Below, in pieces: positions 9,642 through 19,013 of a stretch of DNA of 64,000 bases. This DNA comes from CAVRXT01 sp049644285. Lineage in GTDB: Bacteria; Acidobacteriota; Terriglobia; Acidiferrales; UBA7541. How positions within the stretch are numbered: position 1 is the first letter of the stretch; each line of letters opens with the position of its first letter. Under the pieces are notes generated by a model. The model saw only the letters and a list, made by a program, of their open reading frames with translations, was not told where the DNA came from and did not search any database. A program made the translations under genes and the position numbers. The DNA lies in contig JBARRP010000121.1 of assembly GCA_049644285.1 (NCBI GenBank), positions 11,400-75,399 on the forward strand, read 5' to 3'.

Positions 9642-9794
9642 TCAACGCTGCACTTCGTAAACTTGCAGCGCCAGCTTCGCGTCAGGATTGCCCTTCCCGG
9701 ACACCGCGACGTAGAGTCGATCGCCGGAATCGCCTGCGAACAAATCCTCAACGGTTCCCGCATGAGTCTTCTTTGCCGTCAGTCTATGAAAAGT
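9642..9794 (-). pseudogene. C-terminal relic of a YncE-like beta-propeller gene
   Basis: On the minus strand a frame without a start codon ends at a TGA at 9642-9644 and contains GDRLYVAVSGKGNPDAKLAL followed by QVYEVQR. This resembles the C-termini of the YncE-like proteins at 16522 (RFYVGVPAKGNEPAQVWTYE) and 17640 (YYVAAPANDKEEAAILVFEP). The rest of the propeller is missing; the complete cytochrome gene occupies the space upstream. The frame continues as an open frame into the 3' end of the cytochrome gene, so the left breakpoint is uncertain. Confidence 0.4.
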
Positions 9795-9816
9795 GCCTGA
9801 AAAACCGCGTACGTCA

Positions 9817-11463
9817 TTACTGCGACACCCGCCAAGGCGACGTGGTCTGCCAGCCCCGCAGCTCGGTCACCGCCCACTGCGTCGACTTGTCGTTATGACA
9901 TGAGTTGCAGGGATTCGGAATGCCGAATTGTTCGGTCAACTTGGGAGAGATGAACATGAACGTGTGAGCGCGCACTTTGACGTCGGCCAAGGTCGTTTCG
10001 ATCTTCGGCATGTGGCAGGCTACGCACTGGCTTCCTGGGGTTCCGTCTTTATGATGAGTGTGCTCCTCAAGGGTAGCGGTGCGCGGCCCGTTCAGCGACA
10101 GGGGGCCGTGGCAGTCCAAACACAATTTGTCTACCGGCTTTCTAAGTTGCGCATTGTTGTCTGTGCCGTGCGCATCATGGCAGCTGAAGCAAGCGATTCC
10201 GCGCCGGTACATAACACTCTGCACAAAGTCGTTCCCCTGCATCCGATTCTTATGCGCCGTGCCGTCCGGAAAATGCGTGAAGGTCGCTTCACCTAGTTTG
10301 TGGTCCTCGAGCTGCCAGAAATCCTTCAGGTTGAGCCCCGCCCGATAGCCGACCGGCCAGTCGTAATACTTCCCTTCGATCGGACTGGTCAGCGGGCGTC
10401 CTTGTGAATGACATTGAATACAAGCGTCGCTGGCGTGAACGTAGTCCATCCGCGCCGGATTCAGAACGTTGCCGCGCGAGGGACGCTCAATGTGCTCGCT
10501 GCCCGGACCATGGCAGCGCTCGCAGCCCACGTTCCACTCAACCACCGTTTTCGTGTGGATATTGTAGTCAACTGAATGGCAACCATCGCACGTGGGGCCG
10601 GTTGGCCGCTTCATGTTGTCGGGAGGGTAGAACGCTGTCCACCAATCGGTCCCGTTCGCCACAAAATACGGGCGCCATACTCGATTCGTAACGTCCCACT
10701 GCGCCGGCTCCGGAAAATAGTCGTCACCGATTTTTGTGAAGTAGCGCTGCTTCCAGATGCTCCCGTAAACCAGTGCAACCTGATCCTTCGTAAACTTAGT
10801 CAGGGGGTTTGTGGAGAGATTGGGGATGATGGCCTCAGGATGCTCTCGCGGATCGCGCACGACATTGGCCATCGGCGTCTTCTTCCAACGCTTATAGATC
10901 TCCGCGTGGCATTTCTCGCAGGCCTGCGAGCCCACATAGTGCGCCGAGTCTGCGGTTCTATTCTGCTGGGCTTTCTCTTCGATTGTCAGTGGGCGCAGGC
11001 TGCGGATGAAGAGAACGAGTTTCCAACTGTCATCATCCAACTCCTCGTGCGGATTGCCCCAGGCAGGCATCGCTGTCAACCGCACCCCGCTCTCGATGAT
11101 GTAATGGATTTCGCCATCCGTCAGATTCTGCGTTTTGGGCAAACGCAGATCAGGCACCTTGGGATACAGATTTCGGCCGATCTTCGTCTGTCCGCTGCCA
11201 TCGTAGCCATGACAAATGGCGCAGCGGTCCGTGAAGTGTTCCCGAGCTTCTTTCAGGGTCTCCGGGGTGGCCGTCCATAGATTCTTCTCGTTCCGAGCGC
11301 GCCTCGGGATCGACAGATTCCGCATTGTTCGAGCAAGGACTTTCTCTAATGAAGAAGGTTCCGCAGCCGCGCTGAAACCTCGACGAATCAAGACGGCCCC
11401 GTATATGGCTGCAAGGAGCGCAATCCCGAAAAGGACCACAAGAAATGCTTTCCCGCTTTTCAT
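9817..11463 (-). CDS. Membrane-anchored nine-heme cytochrome c
   Basis: 548 residues with an N-terminal membrane anchor (about residues 5-27, FLVVLFGIALLAAIYGAVL). There are nine CxxCH heme motifs: CAICH, CEKCH, CDGCH, CERCH, CIQCH, CFSCH, CLDCH, CVACH and CNSCH. The first sits in a class I mono-heme-like domain (about 60-150, with LTAMPAWG supplying a candidate axial Met). The other eight follow in a c554-like multiheme domain, with many extra His residues as distal ligands. It is expected in the periplasm, passing electrons between quinol-linked or soluble donors and acceptors. It lies between two Oar-type receptors and upstream of a YncE relic. The substrate is unknown. Confidence 0.9.
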   Translation of the reverse strand: MKSGKAFLVVLFGIALLAAIYGAVLIRRGFSAAAEPSSLEKVLARTMRNLSIPRRARNEKNLWTATPETLKEAREHFTDRCAICHGYDGSGQTKIGRNLYPKVPDLRLPKTQNLTDGEIHYIIESGVRLTAMPAWGNPHEELDDDSWKLVLFIRSLRPLTIEEKAQQNRTADSAHYVGSQACEKCHAEIYKRWKKTPMANVVRDPREHPEAIIPNLSTNPLTKFTKDQVALVYGSIWKQRYFTKIGDDYFPEPAQWDVTNRVWRPYFVANGTDWWTAFYPPDNMKRPTGPTCDGCHSVDYNIHTKTVVEWNVGCERCHGPGSEHIERPSRGNVLNPARMDYVHASDACIQCHSQGRPLTSPIEGKYYDWPVGYRAGLNLKDFWQLEDHKLGEATFTHFPDGTAHKNRMQGNDFVQSVMYRRGIACFSCHDAHGTDNNAQLRKPVDKLCLDCHGPLSLNGPRTATLEEHTHHKDGTPGSQCVACHMPKIETTLADVKVRAHTFMFISPKLTEQFGIPNPCNSCHNDKSTQWAVTELRGWQTTSPWRVSQ

Positions 11464-11525
11464 GCCTATTTCTCGCCTGCTGAGAACCCTCGCATAAACT
11501 GTCGCAGCACGTTCCGCGTTTCGAT

Positions 11526-14500
11526 TTACCAGATGAACTTCAGCGCAAACTGAATTTGACGCGACGTGGTTTGTGTGGACGTGAGGAGTCCCGCGCTCGA
11601 AACGGGTTGCCGGTTTTGGTCGAAGACCGCAAGATTGTCGGTCGGCGAGGCAAAATTCGTATGGTTCAGAATGTTGAACAACTCCGCCCGAAACTGGACG
11701 TTAAAGTTCTCGGAGATGCGCCGGACATGGTTGTTCTTGAAGACGGAGAAGTCCAGCTTCGAAAGCCCCGGACCAATAAGGGTATTGCGGCCCAAATTCC
11801 CCCACCGATTACCCGGGATCGGGAAAGCAAGGCACTGAGTTTTGATGTAGTGGTTAAAGTCTCCGGGGCTGGTCAACGTGCGGCAGCCCGGGCCCCCGAC
11901 TCGGTCCGGCGGCTCGCTCGTCTCATCCAATTTCATCCTGACGGGGTCCCCGCCGAGAATCGGTGTAAAGGGTTGCCCACTGCTTGCTTTGTAGAGACCG
12001 CCCAGCTGCCACCCGCTCAGCGCCCAGTTCGGGAGCCTCGAACTCCTCGCCGGACTCGGCATCTCCCAGGTAAAACTCAGTACGAAGTTCTGAGCGACGT
12101 CGAAGTCTGAGAGGCCGCGCGAAGTTCGCTGGTCGAAGAAGAGCTGGTTAAACAGTCCGTTCGGAAAAGCGTCGTCGGCTTCAGTGGCCGAGAGCGTGTC
12201 AATGCTCTTCCCCCAAGTGTAAGCAGCATGGAACTCGAAGCCGTGGCTCACACGTTTCGCGACATCCACCTGTAGCGCGTCGTAGAACGAACTCGCTTGC
12301 CATAGAGTGGCATCGATGCGGCCAAAATTGGGGTTCAGCGTCCGGCTGGTTGATGCGGGTGGAAAGACGTAACCGGCAGCGGTAAGCGTGGGAAGCACCA
12401 TGTCGATGTTGTCCACCCGGTAGGGCAGGTGGACGCCCCTCGATCCGACATAGCCGACGGTGAGGGCCAGCGTTGACGACAGCTCGCGTGCCACGCTCAG
12501 GTTCCATTGCATTACGTAATTGCGCTTGGGATTGTGCTCCACGTAGGTGGCAAGAGCGAAAGTCGATTGGGCGCCAAATTGTTTAAAGGCGCCTGTCGGA
12601 AACGAGCCTGGAGGGAGAACATTTGCGTATATCGATTGCACAAATGGCACCGCCCGCTGAAATGAGAGATTAAATTCGTACGGCAGCGGCAGCACATCGA
12701 AAAGGCCGAATCCCCCGCGGATTAGAGTTTTGCCGGCGCGTGGATTCCAGGCAAAGCCCAGGCGCGGCTCGAAATTTCGCAGCGTAGGGTTCAGGAAAAA
12801 AGGCGATCCCACCCGTGGCTGAGCGTCAGTCAGGTTGCGGAGGTTGGAAATCCGGTTATGCGCCTCGGTCGGCACTGTCACCATCTCGTAGCGCAAGCCG
12901 GCGTTGAAAGTCAGGTTCTTTTGCAGCCGGATATCATCCTGCACATAGGCGCCAAAAAGTGTCTCGCGCAATCCAACGTCCGGTACAAAAGGCGTGCGAG
13001 TTCCTTGAAAAACCAGCGGCTGATTGGTGAGAAAATGCGACAACGAGTCGAAGCGGAAAACTCCGCTTGTATTGCCGAACGTCAACTCGTTGTCCTGCAT
13101 CCGCTCGACGACGCCACCGAACTTCAGAACATGCATTCCCCGCTTGAGGAAGACGTCGTCGCCCTCCTGAAAAGAGTTCCAGAAAACGAACCTGCTGGAG
13201 GAAAGAGGTCCCTGTGCGGTCGGGGCACCCAAGAAGCTGGTGAGTCCGGGCACAGCCTGTACTGAACCAGCAAATTCTCCGGGTTCGAACGAAAAGGAAG
13301 GATCGAGCATCAGAGGGTTCAGCACCTTGGAGACGCCTCCAACAATCCCTACGGCGCGGCCGAAACCGAATCGAGCCGCATTGAGCAAGTTCGGGCTGAA
13401 GATGTGCTGCTCGTGAAGCGTGACCACTTGACGCCGCGATACGATGTTGGAAAGCAGTTCGTCAAAAGCGTCGGGCTGTACGGTCTTGGAGCTGTCGCGC
13501 ATGTAGGTGCCCGAAAGGGTGTCCTTTTCTGAAAACTTGCGATCCACTCGGGCGGTGAAATAATTTTCGTTGGTAACCTGCTGGCCGGCGAAGGTGAAGA
13601 TTCCGGTATCGCCGGCTCCGAGCAACCGCCCGTTGGGCGACGGGTAAAAAGCCGCAAGAAACCGCGCTACCGCCGGATCTACCTTCACCGTTCCGGTGGA
13701 GAGTTGCCCGTTGCGCGCTGCCACCGAGGGCACGGTATCCACCGTGGTCACTCCCAGCGACTGACGCAACCCTTCAAAGTCTCCAAAAATGAACGTTCGA
13801 TCTTTTTGGATTGGGGCTCCCGCCGAGCCCCCGAACTGATTGCGCTTGAAAGGTGGAATTCTGCCGTCAAAAAAGTTTCGCGCATCCAGAGCGCTGTTGC
13901 GAAGAAACTCATATACATCGCCGTGGAACGCGTTGGTTCCCGAACGGGTCACCGCGTTGATGATTCCACCCGAAGTCCGCCCGTACTCCGCTGGATAATT
14001 GCTTCCTAAGACGGACACCTGGTCAACAGCGTCGACACCCAGATTGTCGCCCAGCACACTGCCGGGAGCGCCGTTCGAATAATCGTTGATGCTGATCCCA
14101 TCCAGACGGTAACTGTTCTGATCGGGCCGCGCCCCCGAAATGCTTATGGCCGCTCCAAATCCGCGATCAGCCCCGCCGCTGGCACTGCCTGTCTGAATAC
14201 CGGTCACCCCAGCCTGCAAGGTTGCCAGCTGCGCCCAATCGCGTCCATTCAGCGGCGTGTTGCGAACCGTGGAGGCGTTGACACTTCCACCGACGCCAGC
14301 CGAAGTCTGACTTGCAGGTGCGACCGGCGCCGCTATTCTTACCACCTTCTCTGGATCACCCGCTTGCATCACCACGTTCAGGACACGCTCAGCTCCCGCC
14401 GCCACGCTAATCGCCGTCCACAACTCGGTAACAAACCCTGGAGCCGAAACCGTCATTTCGTAGGTTCCCAGCCGCAAGTCAGGGATACTATAGAAGCCCT

Positions 14501-14792
14501 CCACGTCGGTCACGGCCGTCCTGACCACACCTGTACTCACATCTCTTAGAGAGATATGAACGCCCGCTATTGCGCCGCCAGACTCGCTACTCACCGTTCC
14601 AGTAATCGACCCGCCAGCCGCTTGCGCTTTGATTGCCGTGGGCACCACATGGGCCAGAAGTAGCCACATTGAGGCCGCAACTCCCATTGGGCGTAAGAAG
14701 CGATTAGTCAACGGAACTGATGGAATCAGCACAGGCGGTGCTTCCATTTGACGTGACGCCCGGCCAGGGATCGAACCCTCGATAGCGTGCAT
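11526..14792 (-). CDS. Oar-type TonB-dependent receptor
   Basis: 1088 residues from an ATG at 14792. Alternatives at 14747 and 14687 would shorten a poorly conserved leader; none has a strong ribosome binding site, and the signal peptide core is around MWLLLAHVVPTAIKAQA. Next come a carboxypeptidase-regulatory-like domain (GGSITGTVSSESGGAIAGVH), a plug (NTPLNGRDWAQLATLQAGVT, then ISISGARPDQNSYRLDGISI) and an outer-membrane barrel ending IQFALKFIW. It is the third receptor of this type in the window. It is followed at 62 bases by the multiheme cytochrome on the same strand and preceded by a YncE-like gene, which suggests a shared redox or uptake role. Confidence 0.92.
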   Translation of the reverse strand: MHAIEGSIPGRASRQMEAPPVLIPSVPLTNRFLRPMGVAASMWLLLAHVVPTAIKAQAAGGSITGTVSSESGGAIAGVHISLRDVSTGVVRTAVTDVEGFYSIPDLRLGTYEMTVSAPGFVTELWTAISVAAGAERVLNVVMQAGDPEKVVRIAAPVAPASQTSAGVGGSVNASTVRNTPLNGRDWAQLATLQAGVTGIQTGSASGGADRGFGAAISISGARPDQNSYRLDGISINDYSNGAPGSVLGDNLGVDAVDQVSVLGSNYPAEYGRTSGGIINAVTRSGTNAFHGDVYEFLRNSALDARNFFDGRIPPFKRNQFGGSAGAPIQKDRTFIFGDFEGLRQSLGVTTVDTVPSVAARNGQLSTGTVKVDPAVARFLAAFYPSPNGRLLGAGDTGIFTFAGQQVTNENYFTARVDRKFSEKDTLSGTYMRDSSKTVQPDAFDELLSNIVSRRQVVTLHEQHIFSPNLLNAARFGFGRAVGIVGGVSKVLNPLMLDPSFSFEPGEFAGSVQAVPGLTSFLGAPTAQGPLSSSRFVFWNSFQEGDDVFLKRGMHVLKFGGVVERMQDNELTFGNTSGVFRFDSLSHFLTNQPLVFQGTRTPFVPDVGLRETLFGAYVQDDIRLQKNLTFNAGLRYEMVTVPTEAHNRISNLRNLTDAQPRVGSPFFLNPTLRNFEPRLGFAWNPRAGKTLIRGGFGLFDVLPLPYEFNLSFQRAVPFVQSIYANVLPPGSFPTGAFKQFGAQSTFALATYVEHNPKRNYVMQWNLSVARELSSTLALTVGYVGSRGVHLPYRVDNIDMVLPTLTAAGYVFPPASTSRTLNPNFGRIDATLWQASSFYDALQVDVAKRVSHGFEFHAAYTWGKSIDTLSATEADDAFPNGLFNQLFFDQRTSRGLSDFDVAQNFVLSFTWEMPSPARSSRLPNWALSGWQLGGLYKASSGQPFTPILGGDPVRMKLDETSEPPDRVGGPGCRTLTSPGDFNHYIKTQCLAFPIPGNRWGNLGRNTLIGPGLSKLDFSVFKNNHVRRISENFNVQFRAELFNILNHTNFASPTDNLAVFDQNRQPVSSAGLLTSTQTTSRQIQFALKFIW

Positions 14793-14852
14793 ACGCGTCT
14801 TTTGTACAGGCCTACCATGAAAAATACCTGAATCTTTACTGGGACCGGACTC

Positions 14853-15896
14853 CTACCTGCCGACGACGAGGACGACGAACGTATCGGGCAGCACCTGCAG
14901 GTGCGTCGAGCCATGGCCGTGCCTTGCGGTGACGAGAAGGACGTTGTGCGTTTTCGTGTCCAAGGTCATGGTTCGAGCGCCCGCTTGCGTAGGAACATTG
15001 TCCACCACGCTGAATTGATCCGGTGAATCTTCGTGAATGACGGTGAGAGTTCCTGCCCCACCCGCCGAGGCGAAGGCATTCCCCGTATCAGGGTCGAAGA
15101 GGCTGGCATCCGTACCGGCGCCGGTGGGCAGTGCGGCGATCACTTTTCCGGTGTCTGCATCCATGACCACCATTCTCTGGTTGTCGCAAGCGGAAAAGAG
15201 ACGGCGGTTCTTCCGATCCATCGACAGCCCGGAAGGTCCCTCGCCGGGTGCGAGCGACCAGCGATGGAGTACTTCCAGCGTTTTCGCGTCGAACTCGAGA
15301 ATCTGGCTTTTATCCGTGATGTTGACGAAGATCTTGCCCTTGCCGTCGGCGACGACGAACTCCGGCTGGCCGTCAAGAGCTACGGTGCCGGCGACGGTGC
15401 CGTCAGCGGCGTTGATAGCGGTTGCATCGGCGCCGGCGCTGTTCATGATGAAGACGCGCTTCGTGACATCGTCGTACACGAAGGAGTCCGGGTCTTTCCC
15501 AGTCTTGACGGCTCCGATTTTTTCCAGGGTTTTCAGATCGACGATTATCGCGGCGCCCGCATCGCCGTTCATTGCGAAGCCCCGGCCGAGGTCGGGCACA
15601 GGCAACATGCCGGATGTGCCGGACAAACCGGTAATCTTGCCCACGACGGTGCCGGCATCCACGTCGACTACGTCGATGTGATCGGACCGGCCGATATAGA
15701 GACGCCGCGCAGCGCTGTCCATGGTGACGTAGTCCCAACCTTCCGTGCCGCCGACGGTGATGGTTCTCACAACGTGATAACCGGATGAGCCGGGCGCGGC
15801 CGGAGTGGTCCGTGCGTATCCGGCGAGCAGAAGAGCAGCCACGAGACTGAGAGACGCGCCTGCGATCACTGCGGGGTTTCCGAAACGCATAGCCAT
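14853..15896 (-). CDS. YncE-like secreted beta-propeller protein (first of three)
   Basis: 347 residues. An N-terminal hydrophobic segment (about residues 8-27, VIAGASLSLVAALLLAGYA) points to export. The rest is a seven-bladed propeller with YncE-type repeats: YVTMDSAARRLYIGRSDHID, VVDVDAGTVVGKITGLSGTS, PEFVVADGKGKIFVNITDKS and LSMDRKNRRLFSACDNQRMV. The last blade ends unusually, in LPDTFVVLVVGR, without the GNxxAxVWxYE tail of the paralogues. Such proteins are structural or binding propellers; no catalytic residues are evident. It lies upstream of the Oar gene on the same strand and about 100 bases downstream of the ChrB-domain gene. Confidence 0.85.
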   Translation of the reverse strand: MAMRFGNPAVIAGASLSLVAALLLAGYARTTPAAPGSSGYHVVRTITVGGTEGWDYVTMDSAARRLYIGRSDHIDVVDVDAGTVVGKITGLSGTSGMLPVPDLGRGFAMNGDAGAAIIVDLKTLEKIGAVKTGKDPDSFVYDDVTKRVFIMNSAGADATAINAADGTVAGTVALDGQPEFVVADGKGKIFVNITDKSQILEFDAKTLEVLHRWSLAPGEGPSGLSMDRKNRRLFSACDNQRMVVMDADTGKVIAALPTGAGTDASLFDPDTGNAFASAGGAGTLTVIHEDSPDQFSVVDNVPTQAGARTMTLDTKTHNVLLVTARHGHGSTHLQVLPDTFVVLVVGR

Positions 15897-15997
15897 GCCC
15901 CCTTTCCTTTGTGAATTACGGTTGATACTAGCCTGCTAGATTTTGTCTCTCGGGATCTGAAAATCATGTGAAAAACCACACAGCGAGCAACCTCTGT

Positions 15998-16468
15998 TCA
16001 GCCGAAGTCCTTAACCGCTTCCTGCGGTTTATCCTGCTTCACTACGTCGCGGCAATACGCGTACAGGGCATCATAGACAATCCACTCTGCCGCATTGATT
16101 TCCTGATCGTTTCTGAGGCCCAGGTGCCGGAATCCCTCGGCAATGGCTTTCAACCCGGCGGCCTCCGGCTGGTGCCACAAAGTGTTGTCCGTGTCTGCGC
16201 CGTTGACGATCTTCCCTAAGAGGACCAGCGCGGGATCGTTCGTGAGTTTGCATTTTTTCAGGATCGCTTCGAAGGAACATTCCTTTCCGTGGTGACCCAG
16301 CTCAACGCCCGGAACATCGAATGGGACCGCTCCTAATCGTTGCGCCTCGGACATCACCTGTTCCACCGGCACGAAGTGAAACTCAGCATCTTGGTCCACA
16401 AACTTCTTAATCAGCCACGGGCAGGCTACCCGATCCACCTTGACGTGCTCGCGCGTAATCCACTTCAT
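15998..16468 (-). CDS. ChrB C-terminal-domain protein (chromate resistance family)
   Basis: 156 residues that begin directly with the ChrB C-terminal-domain signature: MKWITREHVKVDRVACPWLI, followed by KKFVDQDAEF. There is no DNA-binding N-terminal part as in full ChrB, so this is a stand-alone version. In characterised bacteria ChrB regulates or assists chromate resistance; stand-alone domains are often of unknown role. The conserved Cys in ACPW and the later EWIVYDALYAYCRD block are present. It sits between two YncE-like genes on the same strand, with 53- and 101-base gaps. No chromate transporter is seen nearby, so a chromate role is not established. Confidence 0.85.
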   Translation of the reverse strand: MKWITREHVKVDRVACPWLIKKFVDQDAEFHFVPVEQVMSEAQRLGAVPFDVPGVELGHHGKECSFEAILKKCKLTNDPALVLLGKIVNGADTDNTLWHQPEAAGLKAIAEGFRHLGLRNDQEINAAEWIVYDALYAYCRDVVKQDKPQEAVKDFG

Positions 16469-16521
16469 GCTGACCCCGTTTCATGACCGTTGTCATCTCA
16501 AGGCCCAGGGGCTCTTGGGCG

Positions 16522-17556
16522 CTAGTCCTCTGCTTCGTAGGTCCAGACTTGCGCAGGCTCATTTCCCTTCGCGGGGACGCCAACGTAGAAACGATCACGC
16601 CTCACGAAAAGATAACCCGTCCGGACGCCGATCGCGGAGGGAACATTTTCGATCAGTTGATAGTGATCCGGGTCGTTCTCTTGGAAAACACTGATGAACC
16701 CCGCGCCACCCACGACGTAAATGCGCTTACGGGACGCGTCAAAGAAGATATCGTCGCACTCGCCGGCAGCCGGCAGCCTTGCGATCTCCTTCCCGGTCTC
16801 GGTGTCAAGAACCACCAACATCGGGGACTTTCGGGTAATGGTGAACAGGCGGTGATCGGCCTCATTTAGCGCCATGGCATAGTTTGCGCGTAGTCCCTTG
16901 AGCGGCCACTTCGTCACCGCACCCGTTTTCCGATCGATGGACTCGACCACGTTGCCCGCGTCCGGCACGTTGACAAAGACGTGCCCTCCCGTTTCCTCGA
17001 TCTGGAACGATTCCGGATGTGCCCCTGTCTTTAAATCGGTCCCCACGCGCTCGTCGGTCGCCGGATCGATCATCCCAATTCCGCCGTCTTCTTCGCCGTA
17101 TCCGACGAAAACCTTCTTGGAAGCCGCATCGTAACGAATATTGTCAGGATCCTTGCCAAAATCGAGGGTCTTGCGAAGATTGTACGTGGCGCCATCGTAG
17201 ATTCGCACCTTTCCGTCTTCGGCATTCGCGACCACAAGCTGGTCGAAGTCCGGCACGTAGAGCGTGCCCTGCGGCTGGGCCAGCCCTGTGATGCTGTGCA
17301 TCACCCTGCCGGCGAAAACATCAATCACTTCCACAGTGTTATTTCCCAGAGCTGAGACGAACAGGCGTCTACGTTTCGCGTCCGCCGAAAAGTGATCGAT
17401 GCGGCCGGCTACATTCGGCACTGGAATTTGCTCTTCGAGCTGCAGCGGCGACACCTCCCGGGCCTGCTGCGGCGACGCCCCACTCTTGCTTCCACTGACT
17501 GTGAATGCTGCCAATGCGGCCAGTCCGAGCAGGCAAAAAGCGAGCACATTCTTCAT
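16522..17556 (-). CDS. YncE-like secreted beta-propeller protein (second of three)
   Basis: 344 residues from the ATG at 17556, chosen because a G-rich Shine-Dalgarno (GGGGGG) lies five bases upstream and a signal peptide starts there (MKNVLAFCLLGLAALAAFTV); the longer frame to 17616 adds an unsupported leader. Propeller blades include IDHFSADAKRRRLFVSALGN, VEVIDVFAGRVMHSITGLAQ, IRYDAASKKVFVGYGEEDGG and FFDASRKRIYVVGGAGFISV. It ends FYVGVPAKGNEPAQVWTYEA. It is close in sequence to the gene at 17640 (both have VPNVxGRIDH and LFVxxLxN), so the two probably arose by duplication. It is expected in the periplasm. Function unknown. Confidence 0.85.
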   Translation of the reverse strand: MKNVLAFCLLGLAALAAFTVSGSKSGASPQQAREVSPLQLEEQIPVPNVAGRIDHFSADAKRRRLFVSALGNNTVEVIDVFAGRVMHSITGLAQPQGTLYVPDFDQLVVANAEDGKVRIYDGATYNLRKTLDFGKDPDNIRYDAASKKVFVGYGEEDGGIGMIDPATDERVGTDLKTGAHPESFQIEETGGHVFVNVPDAGNVVESIDRKTGAVTKWPLKGLRANYAMALNEADHRLFTITRKSPMLVVLDTETGKEIARLPAAGECDDIFFDASRKRIYVVGGAGFISVFQENDPDHYQLIENVPSAIGVRTGYLFVRRDRFYVGVPAKGNEPAQVWTYEAED

Positions 17557-17639
17557 AGTTTCCCCCCGGTGAATCAATTTAGCCTTCGGTTCGGCCAGCC
17601 GGTAGTCACGCGACACGCATGGAAATCCTTCTCGCGCGC

Positions 17640-18677
17640 CTACTGCTGGGGCTCGAAAACCAGAATTGCCGCCTCTTCCTTGTCATTGGCCGGAGCGGCG
17701 ACGTAATAGCGGTTCAGTTCGGACGACCAGAACGATGTACCCGCTCCGCGTCTCGTCGGAATTTTTCCGATCAGCTCGTAATGGTCCGCATCGCGCTGTT
17801 GATAAATGCAAACATACCCGACATCAGCCTCTCTCCCGCCCGAAACGTACACCCGCTTGTGCGACGCATCAAAATAGACCCCGTCCATCCCTTCGACAGT
17901 CGGAAGGCTCGAAACCTCTTTCCCGGACTCGGAATCCATCGCGATCATCTCCGGGGGCGTGCGGGTTCCGATCAACAACCGATGCGTCGTTTCGTCGAAC
18001 GCCATGTCCCCATTCCGCTGGCTTTTCACCTGCCACGTGGAGACAACTTCGCCTTTCGTGGCATCGATCACTTGGACCTCGCTGAGCGTCGAAATGGCGA
18101 CGAAAAGAGTGCGCCCCGAATTGCCCAGCAGGATTTCGGCCGGGTGGGCCGCAACTTTGATATCGCCGATGCGCTTGTCGTTTTTTGCATCGACGATTCC
18201 GACTTCTCCGTAGTCCTTCCCCGCGTCTTTGCCCCCGTATCCGACATAAACGCGCTCGCTATGCGGATCGTAGCTAACGCGATTGGGACCCAGTTCGAGT
18301 TGGATGGAATCGAGAAGCTCAAGCGTGTCGCCTCGAAAGACCCTGACCATCCCGTCGTCCCCGCTGGCCACAAACACCTTGTTGAGTTTCGCCACATAGC
18401 TTATCCCCTGTGGTTTTTTGAAGCCGGGGATGCTGCGCGCCCATTTCCCTGCCTGTAGATCCACCACTTCCAACGAGCCGTTTTCGAGGCCCGCGACAAA
18501 TAGGCGTTTGCCTTTGACATCCGCATCCATATGATCGATGCGGCCTTTGACGTTCGGCATAGGAATTGTTTGCACGAGCCGGAGCGGGTCCTTTCCCCGT
18601 TCCTGCGAGTTTGTGCGGGTTATAATTCCAGTGAACAGCGCCAATGCAGTCAGGAAGATTAGAAGGAGCTTCTTCAT
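17640..18677 (-). CDS. YncE-like secreted beta-propeller protein (third of three)
   Basis: 345 residues from the ATG at 18677, which has AAGGTG six bases upstream; a GTG three codons earlier is possible. A signal peptide (MKKLLLIFLTALALFTGIIT) is followed by propeller blades: MPNVKGRIDHMDADVKGKRL, FVAGLENGSLEVVDLQAGKW, VSYDPHSERVYVGYGGKDAG and FDASHKRVYVSGGREADVGY. It is a tandem paralogue of the 16522 gene, 83 bases upstream of it, and likely the first gene of a minus-strand unit running through ChrB and the first YncE-like gene to the Oar receptor and cytochrome. Function unknown. Confidence 0.85.
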   Translation of the reverse strand: MKKLLLIFLTALALFTGIITRTNSQERGKDPLRLVQTIPMPNVKGRIDHMDADVKGKRLFVAGLENGSLEVVDLQAGKWARSIPGFKKPQGISYVAKLNKVFVASGDDGMVRVFRGDTLELLDSIQLELGPNRVSYDPHSERVYVGYGGKDAGKDYGEVGIVDAKNDKRIGDIKVAAHPAEILLGNSGRTLFVAISTLSEVQVIDATKGEVVSTWQVKSQRNGDMAFDETTHRLLIGTRTPPEMIAMDSESGKEVSSLPTVEGMDGVYFDASHKRVYVSGGREADVGYVCIYQQRDADHYELIGKIPTRRGAGTSFWSSELNRYYVAAPANDKEEAAILVFEPQQ

Positions 18678-19013
18678 CGTCTTCACCTTGTCAGGCCCGA
18701 ATCCTCTTGGGGCGCACTGTGGGAACCGCTCAACGGCACGAGGCTAGCCACGCCATCTGAAAACCACCTGAATTTTACAACGATTCGTGTCGCAGAGAAG
18801 CGAGGTGGACGGTTCTGGGGTCCTCTGCTCGCCTTAGAAGGCACGCATCCTCCGCGCGCGTTGTAATCCACCCGACGGCGGTGTGATACCATGCGCCGCA
18901 TGTTGCCGATGCCATGAAAGACTTTAGCCGCGCCGCGCGGCGACAAGGAGTATGTCGCGCTTCTTTCGTTTCTGCCCCTGAAGCATTACCGCACGGTTCC
19001 GAAATTCTTCTGG

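Noticed and set aside
14745..14815. tRNA-like stretch upstream of the third Oar gene (GGTTCGATCC on the minus strand)
   Set aside because: Only three of five T-arm pairs form, and there is no acceptor, D or anticodon arm in register. It is the 5' coding or leader sequence of the Oar gene.
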